Assembly (NCBI GenBank): GCA_004026145.2
Contig: CP034983.1
Location: forward strand, 8,547,088 to 8,611,087
Origin: Takifugu bimaculatus
Taxonomy: Eukaryota > Chordata > Actinopteri > Tetraodontiformes > Tetraodontidae
Length of the DNA stretch: 64,000 nucleotides
Direction: 5' to 3'
Positions 37,363-48,689 of the stretch are shown here, piece after piece. Every line of letters begins with the position of its first letter. The first letter of the stretch is position 1. Below the pieces are notes generated by a model. That model did not search any database. It was not told the origin of the DNA and saw only the letters and a program-made list of their open reading frames with translations. Both the position numbers and the translations under genes were made by a program.

Positions 37363-37428
37363 TCAGTGCTTGGGTCCCCTCTTTGTCTCCGTCCCATCCT
37401 GTTTTGGTCTTGCAGATCTGGCAAATTG
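37363..37428 (-). CDS. rnpc3: rnpc3 coding exon 14 and stop
   Basis: It encodes residues 485-505, QFARSARPKQDGTETKRGPKH, then TGA at 37365-37363. Human ends QFARSARPKQDPKEGKRKC, so the splice junction V|QFARSARPKQD is certain. These residues finish the last beta strand of RRM2. Confidence 0.95.
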   Translation of the reverse strand, partial: QFARSARPKQDGTETKRGPKH

Positions 37429-40400
37429 CTGCGGAGCTCAAGTTAAGGCAGCAAACGGCTCAGAGCCACTTTCTCATCACTCCAGATGTTCCGGAGGAGG
37501 TTCTCGCTGATCAGGGTTCCTGAGGCATCATCATAAAGCCCAGAAACGGACCTGCTGAGAGCGGCGGCGTCCTGACCACGGCAGCAGCTGCTGTCATTCT
37601 CTCTCATTTCACTGCTCCGTTCTGGGATCCATAAATGAACCTCTGCCTCAGACGAGCTTAGAAGATGAACCGATGACCCCGAGGTTGCCGGGAGACCATT
37701 TTCATCTCCCTGCAGGCGACCATGAGCCACGCCAGCCACGCCTGGAGGTGGCCGCTGAATAGACCTAACCGTGTCACTGGCCCTGGTACTTACCTGGACG
37801 TCCCAAACACTCGTCATTAAACGTTACCCCAATAAGCACAACTGGAATCTCTCGGACCAGCTTACCCGACTCAACCACCAGAGGGCGCCGGCTCGCGCCG
37901 TGAGCTATAAAAGGATACAACAATCAGCGGTTTGTCGTAGAGAACGTAGCCGTTGGTCTCACGCAGAGCTTTCTCCGCGCTCTGCTCACTGGGGAGTCCC
38001 ACGAAGGCCTGCCCTTTCATGCGCCCCTCCTTCATTAGCATGATGTCAAACCTGGGGGGGGGAGAGCGTCCGCAGGGTGACACATTGTTAACACCTGAGC
38101 TGTGTGGCTGAGCTAAATCAACCCCAGCCAGACAGGAGCGATGCTATCTGCTTCTGTCCCAACATAAAACAGTTAATCGCGTGTCACTCACTCAGACACC
38201 AGAAGCGTGATTGGCCTCCGAACCCTTTCCGTTTCCCCGATTCCCCCCCCAGAACCGCGAGGAACCGCCGCAGGAGTGGTCTCAGCGTTACGTCCGCCGT
38301 TTGTGGGAAACGGGCTACGTTCACAATCCCCGCACAAAAGCAGCAGCTTCTAAATCCGCCGCTTTTTGGGTCGAAGCTGTTTTGACAGTCGACGGAACAG
38401 AAAACAACAGCTCTTCATCCTCCCCTTCATTTGTATTTCAAACCAAACGTTGCCGAAGGCCGGCTGGAGAGAACCGGGCGCCGTTTAATGTTGGCCAACA
38501 AATCAGAACAAATCAAGGTTAATTAAAGCAGCTGCACTCTGATCAGCTCCGTTTGTCTGCAGTCACAAAAACATCCACCACCCAGTTATTTTCAGCCTCT
38601 GCCGACAGAAAAACAAGTTATTTAACTCTGGTTCCTGCCGCAGCTTTATTATTTAAATTATTATTGCTGGCGGTTAATAAATAACGTGGTCCTTTACACC
38701 GGATACCGTTTTTAAACACGCTCCCAGAGCCACGTGTAGTTAGAGCGGGCTCCTGAACATAAGTTCTGTTTGATGACTCAGGTGGAGGAGCTGCTGAGGC
38801 AGAACCCAACAGCTCCCCGGTGAAGTCGGCGTCAGGCTCGATACTTATTAATAACACGGCTGCACACGGTCAGCACGAATTCCTAAAACCTCTCTGGGGG
38901 AAAGGGACAAATCGGCAGAGTCAAAAATAGCGCGTGGAGATGAGACGGAAACGCGGGGGAGGGGAGGAAGGGTTTACATACATGTTCCTCTCTTCCTCTG
39001 ATGAAGGGTTGATGTAGCGTCCGTAGATGTACTTCAGGTCCTTCGGCACAGAGAAACGGAAAATAAGAGTCGGGTATTCTGATAATGAGTCAGGACAAGT
39101 TGATATCATGGAATAAAGGAGCGTTTCATGCCACAAATGCACCTACCTTTTCTTCCACTTGCTTCGCAATATTCTTCACGTACAGCCTGCAGGTCGGCTC
39201 GCCGGCCTCGTAATTCTTAAAGACGGAAATTTTTTTCATCTCTGAAAAGAAAGAAAAAAAGGCAGTAATGTTCAGGGTGTAAAAAAATGGGGACGATGGT
39301 ACGATCAGGACATGATTCCGGAAGGATTCTGCTGTGAAACCTGGTCCAGAGTCGTTCCTGCCTGATGGAATCAAGCATTTTAACATAAAAAAAAGTGTTG
39401 CCTCAGCAGAAATAATCAGAAGTTCTCAAGAAACTCGCCTGCATTTATTTGTTCTGCTGCTCGATGAAACATCTCTTCCCTCTTTTATTTGTAATTTTAC
39501 ATAAATCGACGATCTCGGTTCATTCAAACTGGACCAAAACCATTTTTTTTGCATCATGAAACACAGGAAATGGACCTGATCATGTGATCTGATGATGGAG
39601 GAAGCTTTAACATCCAGACAGACAGCACCTCCACGCCGATACCAGCCCATAAACCAACTCTCCTACAGCTCTTCTGACCCCCGCTGACCTTTCACACGTC
39701 TACCAGCTTCACTCTGAAGTGCAAAGTTTGATTCCGTACGGCCACACTCCTCGCTCGCTCGAACGCAGAAGCATTTGTGATGGCGGAAAATATCTAAAAG
39801 TGACCAATCAGAAGCCACTTTACTTAAATGTGCAGCTATTATGCGTCACTTTACTGGTGAGGACGTTTAGGCAGGAGGAAATGAGAGCCGAGCGATCGGG
39901 AGCGAGGGGAGCGAGCCGCTCCGGAGCTCTGCGGCCTCATTAAAGGCGGAGTATAAAAGCCGTCTTTACCGTCTCTCGACAGTCTCCCTTTCTCCAGCTC
40001 CTTCCTGGAGATGACGTCTGAGGGGAGCTCGTACTCGTCGTGGCGCTCGTCCTCCTGCTGGGACGGCCGAGCGCTGGGATACAGCTTCCCAAAACCTTCC
40101 GCCTGTGCCGACTCCTGACTTGGGCTGGACGCACCCACACCTGAGGAGACACAAAACCCCCCCCCGCCGTTATCGGCACATAGGAGTTTAGAGCAAATTA
40201 AACATTTCCTGGTTGCTAAATAAATAACTAGAATTAAATTAATACCCAAACAAGAGTTTGATGGGTGGGACACTATGGATGGAAAGACCAAGAGCAGTGA
40301 GGCTGTTCAAATCCAAAAATGGGAGAAAGAAAGAAAGAAATAAAGCTCGTCATCCACAAAGGAAGCGCCTGTGCGCCGGAGCGAGGAGTGCTGGGAGCGT

Positions 40401-43400
40401 TTTCCGATACACTCCGGGGAGAAAACTCGATCACCACTTTTAAAATGATCCACCTTATCGCCACTCCACCTGCCTTTTCATTTAAATAGCGTGTTTATCA
40501 GATCCCACCCTGTTCCCCAAAACTAGACTAATCCGAAAAGCCACCTGTCGGAGTTTATCCCCCCGTCGCCTCGAGCAAATCTTTTGTGTCATCTTTGAGA
40601 TCTATTTTTACTTCTCAGGGTTTTGCCAGAGAGCGAAGTTGCAGTCAGAGAGAGGGGAGATAAGGCAAACAGGGAAATACAGGGATGACAAGCAACACAG
40701 ACTGTGCCCCCGATGATTCTCTCGTCCCGATAATGGTGAAACCTCTGGTGGAAGCGGCTGCTGTGATGTGCAGCTGTGCAACGTTCCGACTTCAGATGCG
40801 GCAGATGCTTTAATCTGTGCTAACAGAACATCAAACTGCTTCCTGTTTCGCTCTCATAACAGAGGCCCGGCTCTAACATCAATCCTAAAGCATCAGTGTA
40901 TTAATAAAATACTGCCATACGGTGACCACAAAGAGATAACGAGGAGCGACGTATGAATGAAAGGACACAGTAATGAATTCATGGATTATTACAGTGCCTT
41001 TCATTTACATGTCTGATACTGCTGAAACCAAAAATAAGCGATATGCTGTTAACAACAGTAAATATCAGATGGTAAAACGCAAAAATCTGGACTGCAGGAA
41101 GAAAAAGGAACGTTTTAATCTGTCCCCCGGTGGGGAAATCTGCATTGTGCCCTTCACTAACCTCTGCCTTCGTCATCCTGCTGCTCCGACCCACTTGGTT
41201 CAGCTACGGCCGCTACCTCAGGAGCAGAAATGTGGAATTCAATTTTCTTCTGTCCGGCGGGGAGCGGCTGCTCAAACACGTCGGACGGCTGCAGCGCCGG
41301 ACCACTGTGGACGGAGGAGACAGTCGGCGGCGCCCTCGGCAGCAGCTTTTAACAAGCGTCCACAATAAACCTGCTCCTCGACTGCTTAAAGGGAAGCGCG
41401 ACGATGAAGACATTTTTAACGTGTTTGCTTCTGCAGCCGCACGTTTTCTCTTAGGAAATGGAGTTTGTTTTCATTCAGAAACGTGTGCAGCTGGTGCAGA
41501 AGGAGTTCGTTTTATTAGATCCTGGTGGTCTGGGTGAGCCCACGCCAGGTGAGATATAATCATTCCCCTGAACGAGCCACAGTCGCTAACCGCTAATCCT
41601 AGCGCGCGCGAACGTGGCTGTGGCTGCCACGTCAGCGAGGGATCTGACAGGGATCCTCCTGGGGTGTACGGAGGGTAGACGGGGCCACGGGCGATGGCGT
41701 CTCAGCACCTACCGCGAGGGAGTCGGTCTGTTGTAAAGGGACGCGATCTCTCACAGCGGCTTTTACATTTACTGGAGGACAGAAAGATCTACTTGGTTTT
41801 CCCACGATCGTGGGTCTTACTGCAGTTTGCTGCCCTGCAGCTGCGGTCGATCCAAGACCACAGAGAAATGTACCGTTTTGGACCCGAGCAGCCTTTTCCT
41901 GCTCTTCTCTGCTAATTTCTCAATTATTCTAAACATTCTATTGCCGCCAGGAAGCGTCGGGATCTTTGGTCAGACCGTTTCCTAGCACGTAGACGCTGAC
42001 ATTTGTGCGTCTTTAGGGGCTTTTCAAGGGGGGCGCTGAGACAAAAAGACGCACGGGCCTGATTTATAAGGAAGACTAATGTCTTGGAGGGGTTCTATTT
42101 CATTTTAGCTTTATACGAACAGTGTCAGGAGACGAGCTGTGCCTCCAGGCGGACATGCATGAGTGCCTTTGGTCTACCTCTGAGAGTCTGCTTTAGGAGC
42201 ATAGAGTAGATCCTTGATCTTGGGCTTCTTTCTTTTTGAAGCCCTTTTTGGTCTCAGGGGTCTCTTGCATGCTTGGTTGACCAGGCCCATCAGCCGAGCA
42301 ATCCTGAAATAAAGCAAGCAGAGGGAATCGGGGGGGGGGACGGTGACACTCTGAAATTTAAAGACAGTTCCCTTCCAGTCATGCAGGATTCTGGAAATTG
42401 TATCACATCAGACTGACAAGATTAAGCTAAAAGGGCGACAGCAGATCATGTAGAATGAAAGCACGTTCTCTTAAATAAGGCGGCTCTGCACCTCTCCTTG
42501 TCCTCGTCATCGCCGCTCTCGTACTCCGACTCTTCTCCACTGGACAGTTCCATCTCCTCCTCTGGTAAAGGTGGGTAATCCGGAGGAAACGGAGGAGGCA
42601 TGGGCATGGGAGGGACGGGGGGTCTAGAGTCAAACTGGAGAACCCAAACAAGCTGGTTCAGCTTTACAAATGTCTCTGGAATCAGCAGAGAAGCTGCATC
42701 ACTGGCAATTTGGTGAGAGATGGTGAGAAATGACGTTTAAACTGGAGTGAAACATCCAGATCTTCATGTTTATTCATCAATAGGCTGCTGAAAATGCAGC
42801 TGAGCAAAAGTGTATTTGTGGAGACAGGCTCACCAGGGGGGGTCTGGCAGTGACCGGCCCAAAGGGACAGGGCAAATTCATCTTGTTCATCAGATGGAGC
42901 ACCTGTTTAAATGGAGATAATTACAGAATGACATGGATTTCCTGTGTGTGGAGACCTGAACCAAGACCAAGCTGGGGGCATGAAGGGAAATCTACAGCCT
43001 AAAACAGATGCACAGCTTCGATGCTTTCATTTCAAAATTTGAAATAAAAACCAGGGATTAAAATTAGATTGGAGGCTGATGTGAGGAGCCAGTCAAGTGA
43101 AGCGTGAAAGCAGCCTTTTCTCCTCCGCAGCACATCAGCACCACCAAGGTGCCAGTGCTGGAAGCAACAGGAAGCCTGGCTCTCCTGGAACGCTTAAACC
43201 CATAAACCATGCCTCCCACTTATGGTTTATTATTAATACTGCTGCAAAAATTTAAATGTAAAAAGCAAATGTTTGCCGTTTGATCTTCAAGGGCTTGGAT
43301 GCAGTTTAAAAACCTTTGGGATAGAATCATACTTAAATCAAAAATAAAAAACCTTGAGAAGCTGTTGAAATTTGCTTTTTATTGCACTCTACCCATTCCA

Positions 43401-44151
43401 AAAAGGGTAAAGATATTTTTTAAAATGTTTTAAAGGTTTCTGCATATCCAAGAAATAATCGTTTAAAAGCCGTTTTAACTCACTTGAACGTAGAACTTTG
43501 GCACACTAATGAGGGCGTGCGTTATGTTTGTCAGGATGCCGTGGGAGGGTGGCGGGTATAAATATTTCAGAGTGGGATTGCTTTGAAACCTCAACCTGTA
43601 GGCAGAGGAAGAGAGAGCGAGCGTTAAAGTCAACCCTCACCTTAAAAACAATAGTGGGCTGTTAAAAAAAAATCTGTTTTTGGCCAAATATTTGGTCCCG
43701 ACTCCATTAAAAGGCAGGAATGTTCCTTAATCAAGTTGTAGCTCCCAATAGAAGATGTAGCTGGCATTTAAAGGACAAAGACAGCACAAAACCTTCAGGA
43801 AGACGTGAATCTTGTACGTTAGAACAGTTCCATCTAACCATCAACGGCACAGAGTTTTAAAACAGATAATTCTGAAAGTCTTCAAAGTGCCAGGAAGGGT
43901 TCACGTCCACATGAGGACTGATAGAGTCCAAGCAAGAGTCGCAGCAGCTTCTGTCCCCTCTTCGGTCCTACAGCTGTTAAGATTAAAAGCATTTCTTCAC
44001 GTTTGCGCAGGAAAAGCGTTCAAAAAAGAGGAACTCACCCCAGACTTGGTGCAACCCCCGTCTCAATCAGGGGCACATTCAGCTGCTTGTGATCCTGCTT
44101 CTTCTGCTCTCCAGGCACCTTTTTACCACTGGCAACAAAATAAGTTAGTGA

Positions 44152-44194
<43 letters not shown>

Positions 44195-44677
44195 ATAAAC
44201 ACGTACCTGTCTGAAACAGGTGGGTCTTTTAATACTGTTATATGATCCTGGCCTTTTGCAAACTCCACAACAAGTGTATGACCAAGTATTTCTAACTGAT
44301 GGAGTCTGTTCAGAGCCTAAAACACACAACCACAGATGAGGAGCTCCAAAACGATCCAAGTTTGAACTTTATTAACAGTAAACAGGGGAATTAACGTAAT
44401 AACTCACACTTGCTGCCGCCTTCTCACTTCTGAATTGTGCAAAGGCTGTATGTTTCTGCGGTGAGAGAAAAGGTGGTTGGAATGGAAGAATAGCAGAGAG
44501 GAGGTTAACTAGAGTTAAACGTACCATCCGCCCAGTGGTGGAGAAAAGTCTGACTGATTCGGCTCCAAAATACTTCAGCAGCTCCACTTTCTCATCCTGC
44601 TCCAGCTCCGCTGGAAGGTGGCGGACGAGCAGCGTTTTGGAGCCGTTTGATTGAACGCTCTCTTCATTCTCGTCCAT
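37363..44677 (-). CDS. rnpc3: U11/U12 small nuclear ribonucleoprotein 65 kDa protein (RNPC3), complete
   Basis: The protein bridges U11 and U12 in the minor-spliceosome di-snRNP in the nucleus. In the known family the N-terminal half contacts U11-59K and the C-terminal RRM binds U12 snRNA. Fourteen exons join in frame to 505 residues (human about 517): 44677-44525, 44455-44408, 44316-44207, 44128-44039, 43595-43484, 42902-42834, 42634-42492, 42303-42178, 41304-41162, 40140-39970, 39241-39147, 39040-38982, 38051-37919, 37428-37363. RRM1 has TLLVRHLP (about 15-22) and HTAFAQF (53-59). A proline-rich then acidic segment spans about 195-242 and a basic one about 254-272. RRM2 has CRLYVKNI (406-413) and KGQAFVGL (452-459). 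The start at 44677 has a strong context (AAAATGG). An in-frame ATG at 44707 is weaker. The last intron looks U12-type. Confidence 0.95.
37429..37918 (-). other. rnpc3 terminal intron, apparently U12-type
   Basis: The intron (490 bases) begins GTATCCTTTT, a full match to the U12-type donor consensus RTATCCTTT. Near its end it has TGCCTTAAC (CCTTAAC at 37448-37442), matching the U12 branch consensus TCCTTAAC at seven of eight positions. About 14 bases lie from the branch adenosine to the terminal AG, the short spacing typical of minor introns. The other introns of the gene look major-type. Confidence 0.88.
37919..38051 (-). CDS. rnpc3: rnpc3 coding exon 13
   Basis: It encodes residues 440-484, with MLMKEGRMKGQAFVGLPSEQ (RNP1 of RRM2) and NGYVLYDKPLIV. 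The donor GTT|GTATCCTT is a U12-type 5' splice site. Reading on into the intron would add VSFYSSRREPAPSGG and stop. Confidence 0.95.
38982..39040 (-). CDS. rnpc3: rnpc3 coding exon 12
   Basis: It encodes residues 421-439, DLKYIYGRYINPSSEEERN. The last codon ATG is split, AT|G, with donor GTATGT. The acceptor is CCGAAG|GAC. Confidence 0.93.
39147..39241 (-). CDS. rnpc3: rnpc3 coding exon 11
   Basis: It encodes residues 389-420, with VFKNYEAGEPTCRLYVKNI, the start of RRM2 including RNP2. The acceptor is TTTCAG|AGA and the donor AAAAG|GTAGGT. Confidence 0.95.
39970..40140 (-). CDS. rnpc3: rnpc3 coding exon 10
   Basis: It encodes residues 332-388, including GFGKLYPSARPSQ and ELPSDVISRKELEKGRLSRD, matching human MPSECISRRELEKGRISRE. 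The acceptor is CCTCAG|GTG behind a long C/T tract and the donor GACG|GTAAAG. The phase is 1 at both ends. Confidence 0.95.
41162..41304 (-). CDS. rnpc3: rnpc3 coding exon 9
   Basis: It encodes residues 284-331, with LQPSDVFEQPLPAGQKKIEF and HISAPE, matching human LLPSDVFDQPQPVGNKRIEF. The donor used here is GCAGAG|GTTAGT, which keeps frame with exon 10. A weaker GAG|GTAGCG at 41,220 would not. Confidence 0.85.
42178..42303 (-). CDS. rnpc3: rnpc3 coding exon 8
   Basis: It encodes residues 242-283, including IARLMGLVNQACKRPLRPKR and KKPKIKDLL. This is a lysine/arginine-rich, probably nuclear-localising segment. The acceptor is TTCAG|GAT and the donor CAGAG|GTAGAC, phase 2 out. Confidence 0.9.
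42492..42634 (-). CDS. rnpc3: rnpc3 coding exon 7
   Basis: It encodes residues 195-241: a proline-rich run (PPVPPMPMPPPFPPDYPPLP) followed by an acidic stretch (EEEMELSSGEESEYESGDDE). Human has the same order. The acceptor is CTCCAG|TTT and the donor GAGAG|GTGCAG, phase 2 out. Confidence 0.92.
42834..42902 (-). CDS. rnpc3: rnpc3 coding exon 6
   Basis: It encodes residues 172-194, VLHLMNKMNLPCPFGPVTAR followed by PPL, matching human VLHLMNKMNLPTPFGPITAR. Both boundaries are phase 0, with acceptor AACAG|GTG and donor CTG|GTGAGC. Confidence 0.95.
43484..43595 (-). CDS. rnpc3: rnpc3 coding exon 5
   Basis: It encodes residues 134-171, with LKYLYPPPSHGILTNITHAL and SVPKFYVQ. This is the strongly conserved central block of the 65K family (human LKYMYPPPSSTIL). 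The acceptor is CTACAG|GTT and the donor CAA|GTGAGT. Confidence 0.95.
44039..44128 (-). CDS. rnpc3: rnpc3 coding exon 4
   Basis: It encodes residues 104-133, including GKKVPGEQKKQ and PLIETGVAPSL, the linker after RRM1. The first codon is split with exon 3. The donor is CTGGG|GTGAGT. Confidence 0.9.
44129..44206 (-). other. rnpc3 intron 3, 78 nt with embedded (CA)18
   Basis: The intron runs from GTACGT to TTGCCAG. On the minus strand 36 of its 78 bases (44190-44155) are a CA array. The remainder holds only the donor, a CACTAAC branch-site candidate and the polypyrimidine-acceptor part. Confidence 0.9.
44207..44316 (-). CDS. rnpc3: rnpc3 coding exon 3
   Basis: It encodes residues 68-103, including LHQLEILGHTLVVEFAKGQD, which closes RRM1 with its last beta strand. 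The acceptor is TTTTAG|GCT and the donor ACAG|GTACGT. It leaves in phase 2. Confidence 0.93.
44408..44455 (-). CDS. rnpc3: rnpc3 coding exon 2
   Basis: This small exon encodes residues 52-67, KHTAFAQFRSEKAAAS, which is RNP1 of RRM1. The acceptor is CGCAG|AAA and the donor AGT|GTGAGT, phase 0 at both ends. Confidence 0.93.
44525..44677 (-). CDS. rnpc3: rnpc3 coding exon 1
   Basis: It encodes residues 1-51, starting MDENEESVQSNGSKTLLVRHL and ending FSTTGRM. It carries RNP2 of the first RRM. The donor is ATG|GTACGT and the phase is 0. The initiator ATG has A at -3 and G at +4. Confidence 0.92.
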
Positions 44678-45205
44678 TTTATTTGAGAAAGAAATGCCAC
44701 AATCCATAAGTACGTATGCAAAGGCGTTAAAGGTTCCTGAAGACCATTTTCATGCAGCAGCATGAAGTTCGAGATGCTGCTAACCGCTAACGAGTCGAAG
44801 CTAACCTGGAAATACCAGATTTTTGTAGTCTTTCTGCTTTTTTGAATCTTAAAAATATTGAAACCGGACTCTGTATCATAATTTTGTCAGAATATTCCCG
44901 AGCATCCTATTATAAAATATAGAGTTTAATTAAAAGCGCATTATGGTATATATTCATTCCCTAGGACTGAGAAATCAACTTCCGTCTGATTTCTTCTTCT
45001 GTAACGGAGCCGCGCATAGGCGAATATTAGCGCCCTCTACTGGTGTGGAGAGTGAGAACACGTTTAATTTGTAGCCTGGTAAACAGCTATTTATAAATAA
45101 AGATCCAGCGATAAATGAAGATTCTTCAGCAAACTGTCTGTCATAAAGTGATATAAGCATTCCCCACCTTCTATACTTTCCTGGTTCTATGATATAACCT
45201 CTTCC

Positions 45206-45271
<66 letters not shown>

Positions 45272-45272
45272 G
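45206..45272. repeat. (GTCT)n tetranucleotide microsatellite
   Basis: About 16 uninterrupted GTCT units. Confidence 0.97.
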
Positions 45273-47342
45273 TGCCTTACTGCCATCAAGTGATTTGTTT
45301 ATGTGAAATGCAAAGGACTCGTTTTCGTATTAGAAAAATACATTTTTCATTGTATTTAATTCATTAACTGTTTGTAATTTTTCTTGTTTTAGCTTAGACT
45401 TCAGCTTCACCCGCTTTAATGATAGCAAATAATAAACAATAACTGTTACTAGCATCAGCAACCAAACACCAATATACACTCAAAGTGAACAAGTAATATT
45501 TAAATGCATATATCATCCTCTTTAAACAAGTTTGAGCTATTTTGTATAAAATATATATTCTTGTTATGCAAGTAAATTTAAAAAAAATTGTAAACCTAAA
45601 AATGGCTTTCCACATTGAAGGTGCAGTTATTATTTCCTACCGACAGGGGTCAGTCTTTACGCATAAAATAACAGCATCTACAGCAGCAAGATGTTTAAAC
45701 TTCTGCAGGTCACCTCAAAAACACTTTATTCCCTTTTTACCGACGTTTGAATCATATCTGAGCAAAGCATATTTAAAACAATTTTGCATATTACGCTGCT
45801 TGTGACTGAAGGCTTTATAAAGTAGCAGGTCCTTTGGCCATTTTGTGTCATTTTTGTGCTTCTGAGGATCAGTCAGGTTCTCCTCTCCTGTCCTAGACTT
45901 ATGAAGGCCTGCAGCTTGTCATCCCCACCCCCCTAAAAAAAAATCTCCCCTTCACTTCTCGAGATTCCACCAAATTCCTGGCCAAATGAAGTCTTTGAGA
46001 AGCAGAGCAAGGACATTCCTCATCAGGGGGACACAATGCCCCCTTTCACCGTGGCCTGGCTCTGAAATTTCACAGGTGAAGGGAGTAACCGTAGACACTC
46101 GATGCTGAAAGAGGGAGAGATGCTGCTGGCTGGGGAAAGACTGGGGATGGGGGGGGCAGAGGATTGATTCGCTAGATTAAGATAACAAAACGTTGGCTTC
46201 TGTACGCAGGATCAAACTTCTGCACCACAGTATTCTCAATAAATTACATTTTAAAGTGGTTAAAAAGTCAAACTAAGAGCTCTCACTGGCTTCTGTGACT
46301 CTGTCAGTGGGACATTATCAAGTTCAACAAGTCTACACTATAAATATGAATGTTTTTTTTAAATAAATCCTTCAGCTGATACGTGGACTCTCGGGTCCTA
46401 CCCAGTTCTGAGATGTTAAATGGGCTCTTTCATGGCTGGGGGCTGGGAGGGGGCTCTGCGGTTGGACAGTGTGTATTTCACCAGCCTGCATGGAAACTGT
46501 TAAAAAAAAAAAGTTGTTTAGAGGAGATGGAGCCTCTAATGGAGCAACGCAAACGTGTCTCAGGTGATCCTGCAGAGGACACCTGAGACACTGAGAAGGA
46601 GCTTCAGATTGAGGAGGAACAGCGGCTTCTGTCCAGCCCTCACACCTGATTCTCAGCAACGAGCAAACCGGTCCTCTTCCGTTTACGTTAATGCTGTCAG
46701 CGGCGTCTGGAGGAAGGCGCGTCCCCTCCTCGCCGTGTGTTTGGAACTCTTTATGTGTGTGTTTGACAAAGCCCATCTCTCAGGCTGGTGTGGAATACCA
46801 GAACGGCAGAAGAGTTCCTACTTCCTCCACCTTTAGAACCAGTTCTTCAGTCTCTGCAATCATGAAATTATTATTATGTTACAACAAAAAGACATGCCGC
46901 AATTCAGTCATTGGCTTTAAAGTTGCTAGGTGCTCTGTTTTAAAAATATAGTTATCATCGTCAGTATTTAGTCTATAGCATTGGGGGACACATCGATCTG
47001 GTACCCATCTAAAGGTCTGTGGTCCCAGCACAGATCCCAGTTGCACCAGTGAAAGCTCCTCGGCATTCCCTCAGACAGAACATCTGCTCGGAGCATGGAC
47101 TCTGACACGGCGGTGCTACAGCGAAATGCTAACAAACTCTGAGGGACACTGATAGCATTCTGAAGTTTAGCTGAGCCTTCAGAATCTTCAACTTCAGATC
47201 TGAACCCGCCACCCTCCCTCCCGCTGTGTCCGCAGCTTTGGACATACATCTGCAGCTTCTGTTCATTCATTTGGTAAATTTACTCTTGTAAATGTTATTT
47301 CCAATAATTACCTGTGGCAGACAGTCAAACCACAACTATTTT

Positions 47343-47364
47343 ACACACACACGCACACACACAC

Positions 47365-47416
<52 letters not shown>
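47343..47416. repeat. (CA)n microsatellite, left of a dispersed repeat
   Basis: This is a CA array with two interruptions (CG and AG). Confidence 0.95.
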
Positions 47417-47417
<1 letters not shown>

Positions 47418-47692
47418 CCTTGTACGTCTGTCTTTGTGAGGACTTTCATAAGCACAATGCATTACTATTATGCTAACTCTAACTATTCCAAACTAACCCG
47501 TTGACCCTGACTGTGACCTTGACCAATTCTCTTGATTCTCCCGACTGAAACCCACTTCTAACCTGACTCTTAAAACCAGGTCAAACAGTCCAATGATATT
47601 GTGAGGATCAGCCAAAGTGTTCCCCAGTTTGAAACAAAAATGTCCTCACTTTGCTAGCTGAATGCTAAACTCAATATATATCAAGTTCAAGA

Positions 47693-47696
<4 letters not shown>
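47417..47696 (+). repeat. Dispersed fish repeat flanked by CA arrays
   Basis: The segment carries TTTGTGAGGACTTTCATAA near its left end, ACTCTAACTATTCC-like and TGACCCTGAC-like runs, and near its right end ATTGTGAGGATCAGCCAAAG and TGTCCTCACTTTG. I recall this arrangement, GTGAGGACTTT...GTCCTCACTTT between CA arrays, as widespread in teleost genomes. I cannot name the family. Confidence 0.5.

Positions 47697-47751
<55 letters not shown>
47697..47751. repeat. (CA)n microsatellite, right of a dispersed repeat
   Basis: This is an uninterrupted CA array of about 27 units. Confidence 0.95.
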
Positions 47752-47756
<5 letters not shown>

Positions 47757-48655
47757 TAGAGTCTCCAATTATCTGGACTTTGGGCGGAACCTGGAGCAGC
47801 ACTGCATTACCTGTCACCTACACTGATCCAGTGTCCAATAAATAAAGTATTTTTACAGCTATATATAATAACTTCTGGAAAGGAATGATGAGTAATTTCT
47901 GTTTTGGCCAGTAGCCCTAAACAGTGCTTAAAGAATGGCGGCGTGGGGCAACGCTGCCTGCCGCAGAGCGGAGTGATGGATAATGATGGTGGCTCTCAGC
48001 CGCTCAGCCTCTAATTCCCAGGAGTCTCTGCAGTTGATCAGTCCTTATTCCCGTATTTGCGCTCCGTCTTTGAATCCATGCAAATGATACGAATTGCGCC
48101 TAATCTTTGTTTAGTCGGCTCCTGACAGCCAGCATTTGATGGATGGTGAAGGAACGGAATGCACCTCAGTTCAGCCGGTTTGGGTCGCATGATAAGTGGG
48201 TGCAGCATCAACCCAAACACGCACCAAATGCACTCAGAGCGGGGTGGGATTAAAGCATCTTTTGTTGTCTGGACCCGATGAGAGATGAAGTGCAGACAGT
48301 CGCTGCATCCACGAGCTCCCCACCTTCATTTAGTCATTTTGAAGTCGTGCATTTAAGCCACATCACGGTCAGCTGGGAAGGAAAGCTGCAGCCCTCTAAT
48401 AATCTCCTTTTCATAACTCTGCATCTGTGAGACGCTAAAGGAAGCCGAGCTAAAGCTACCTGCGCAACCTCCCAACTAACCAAAACCAGATTACCCACCA
48501 GATTTTTTCTCTTCCTCCCCTCTTCCTCTCCATCAAGCTGGAACACATGAGGGAGAACCAAGAGGTGTGCATACATGTTGTCACCCTCTCCAGAAGTAGT
48601 TACAGTGGGTTAGGGGAGGTCAGGGAACCAGAGGTGAGGCAGAATGCAAGGAATA

Positions 48656-48689
48656 CCCCCCCCCCCCCCACACACACACACACACACAC
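48656..48689. repeat. C run followed by (CA)n
   Basis: About 13 C are followed by roughly ten CA units. Confidence 0.9.

Larger units (their letters stand above)
37920..44524 (-). other. Remaining rnpc3 introns
   Basis: Apart from intron 3 and the last intron, the introns are 69 to about 1,020 bases long, with GT-AG ends and U2-type donors. The largest lie between exons 8-9 (42177-41305), 9-10 (41161-40141) and 12-13 (38981-38052). No nested gene is seen in them. Confidence 0.7.

Noticed and set aside
44705..44707. Upstream in-frame ATG as the rnpc3 start
   Set aside because: Its context is weaker (C at -3) than that of the ATG at 44677 (A at -3, G at +4). The extra ten residues resemble nothing in the family, although it cannot be excluded.
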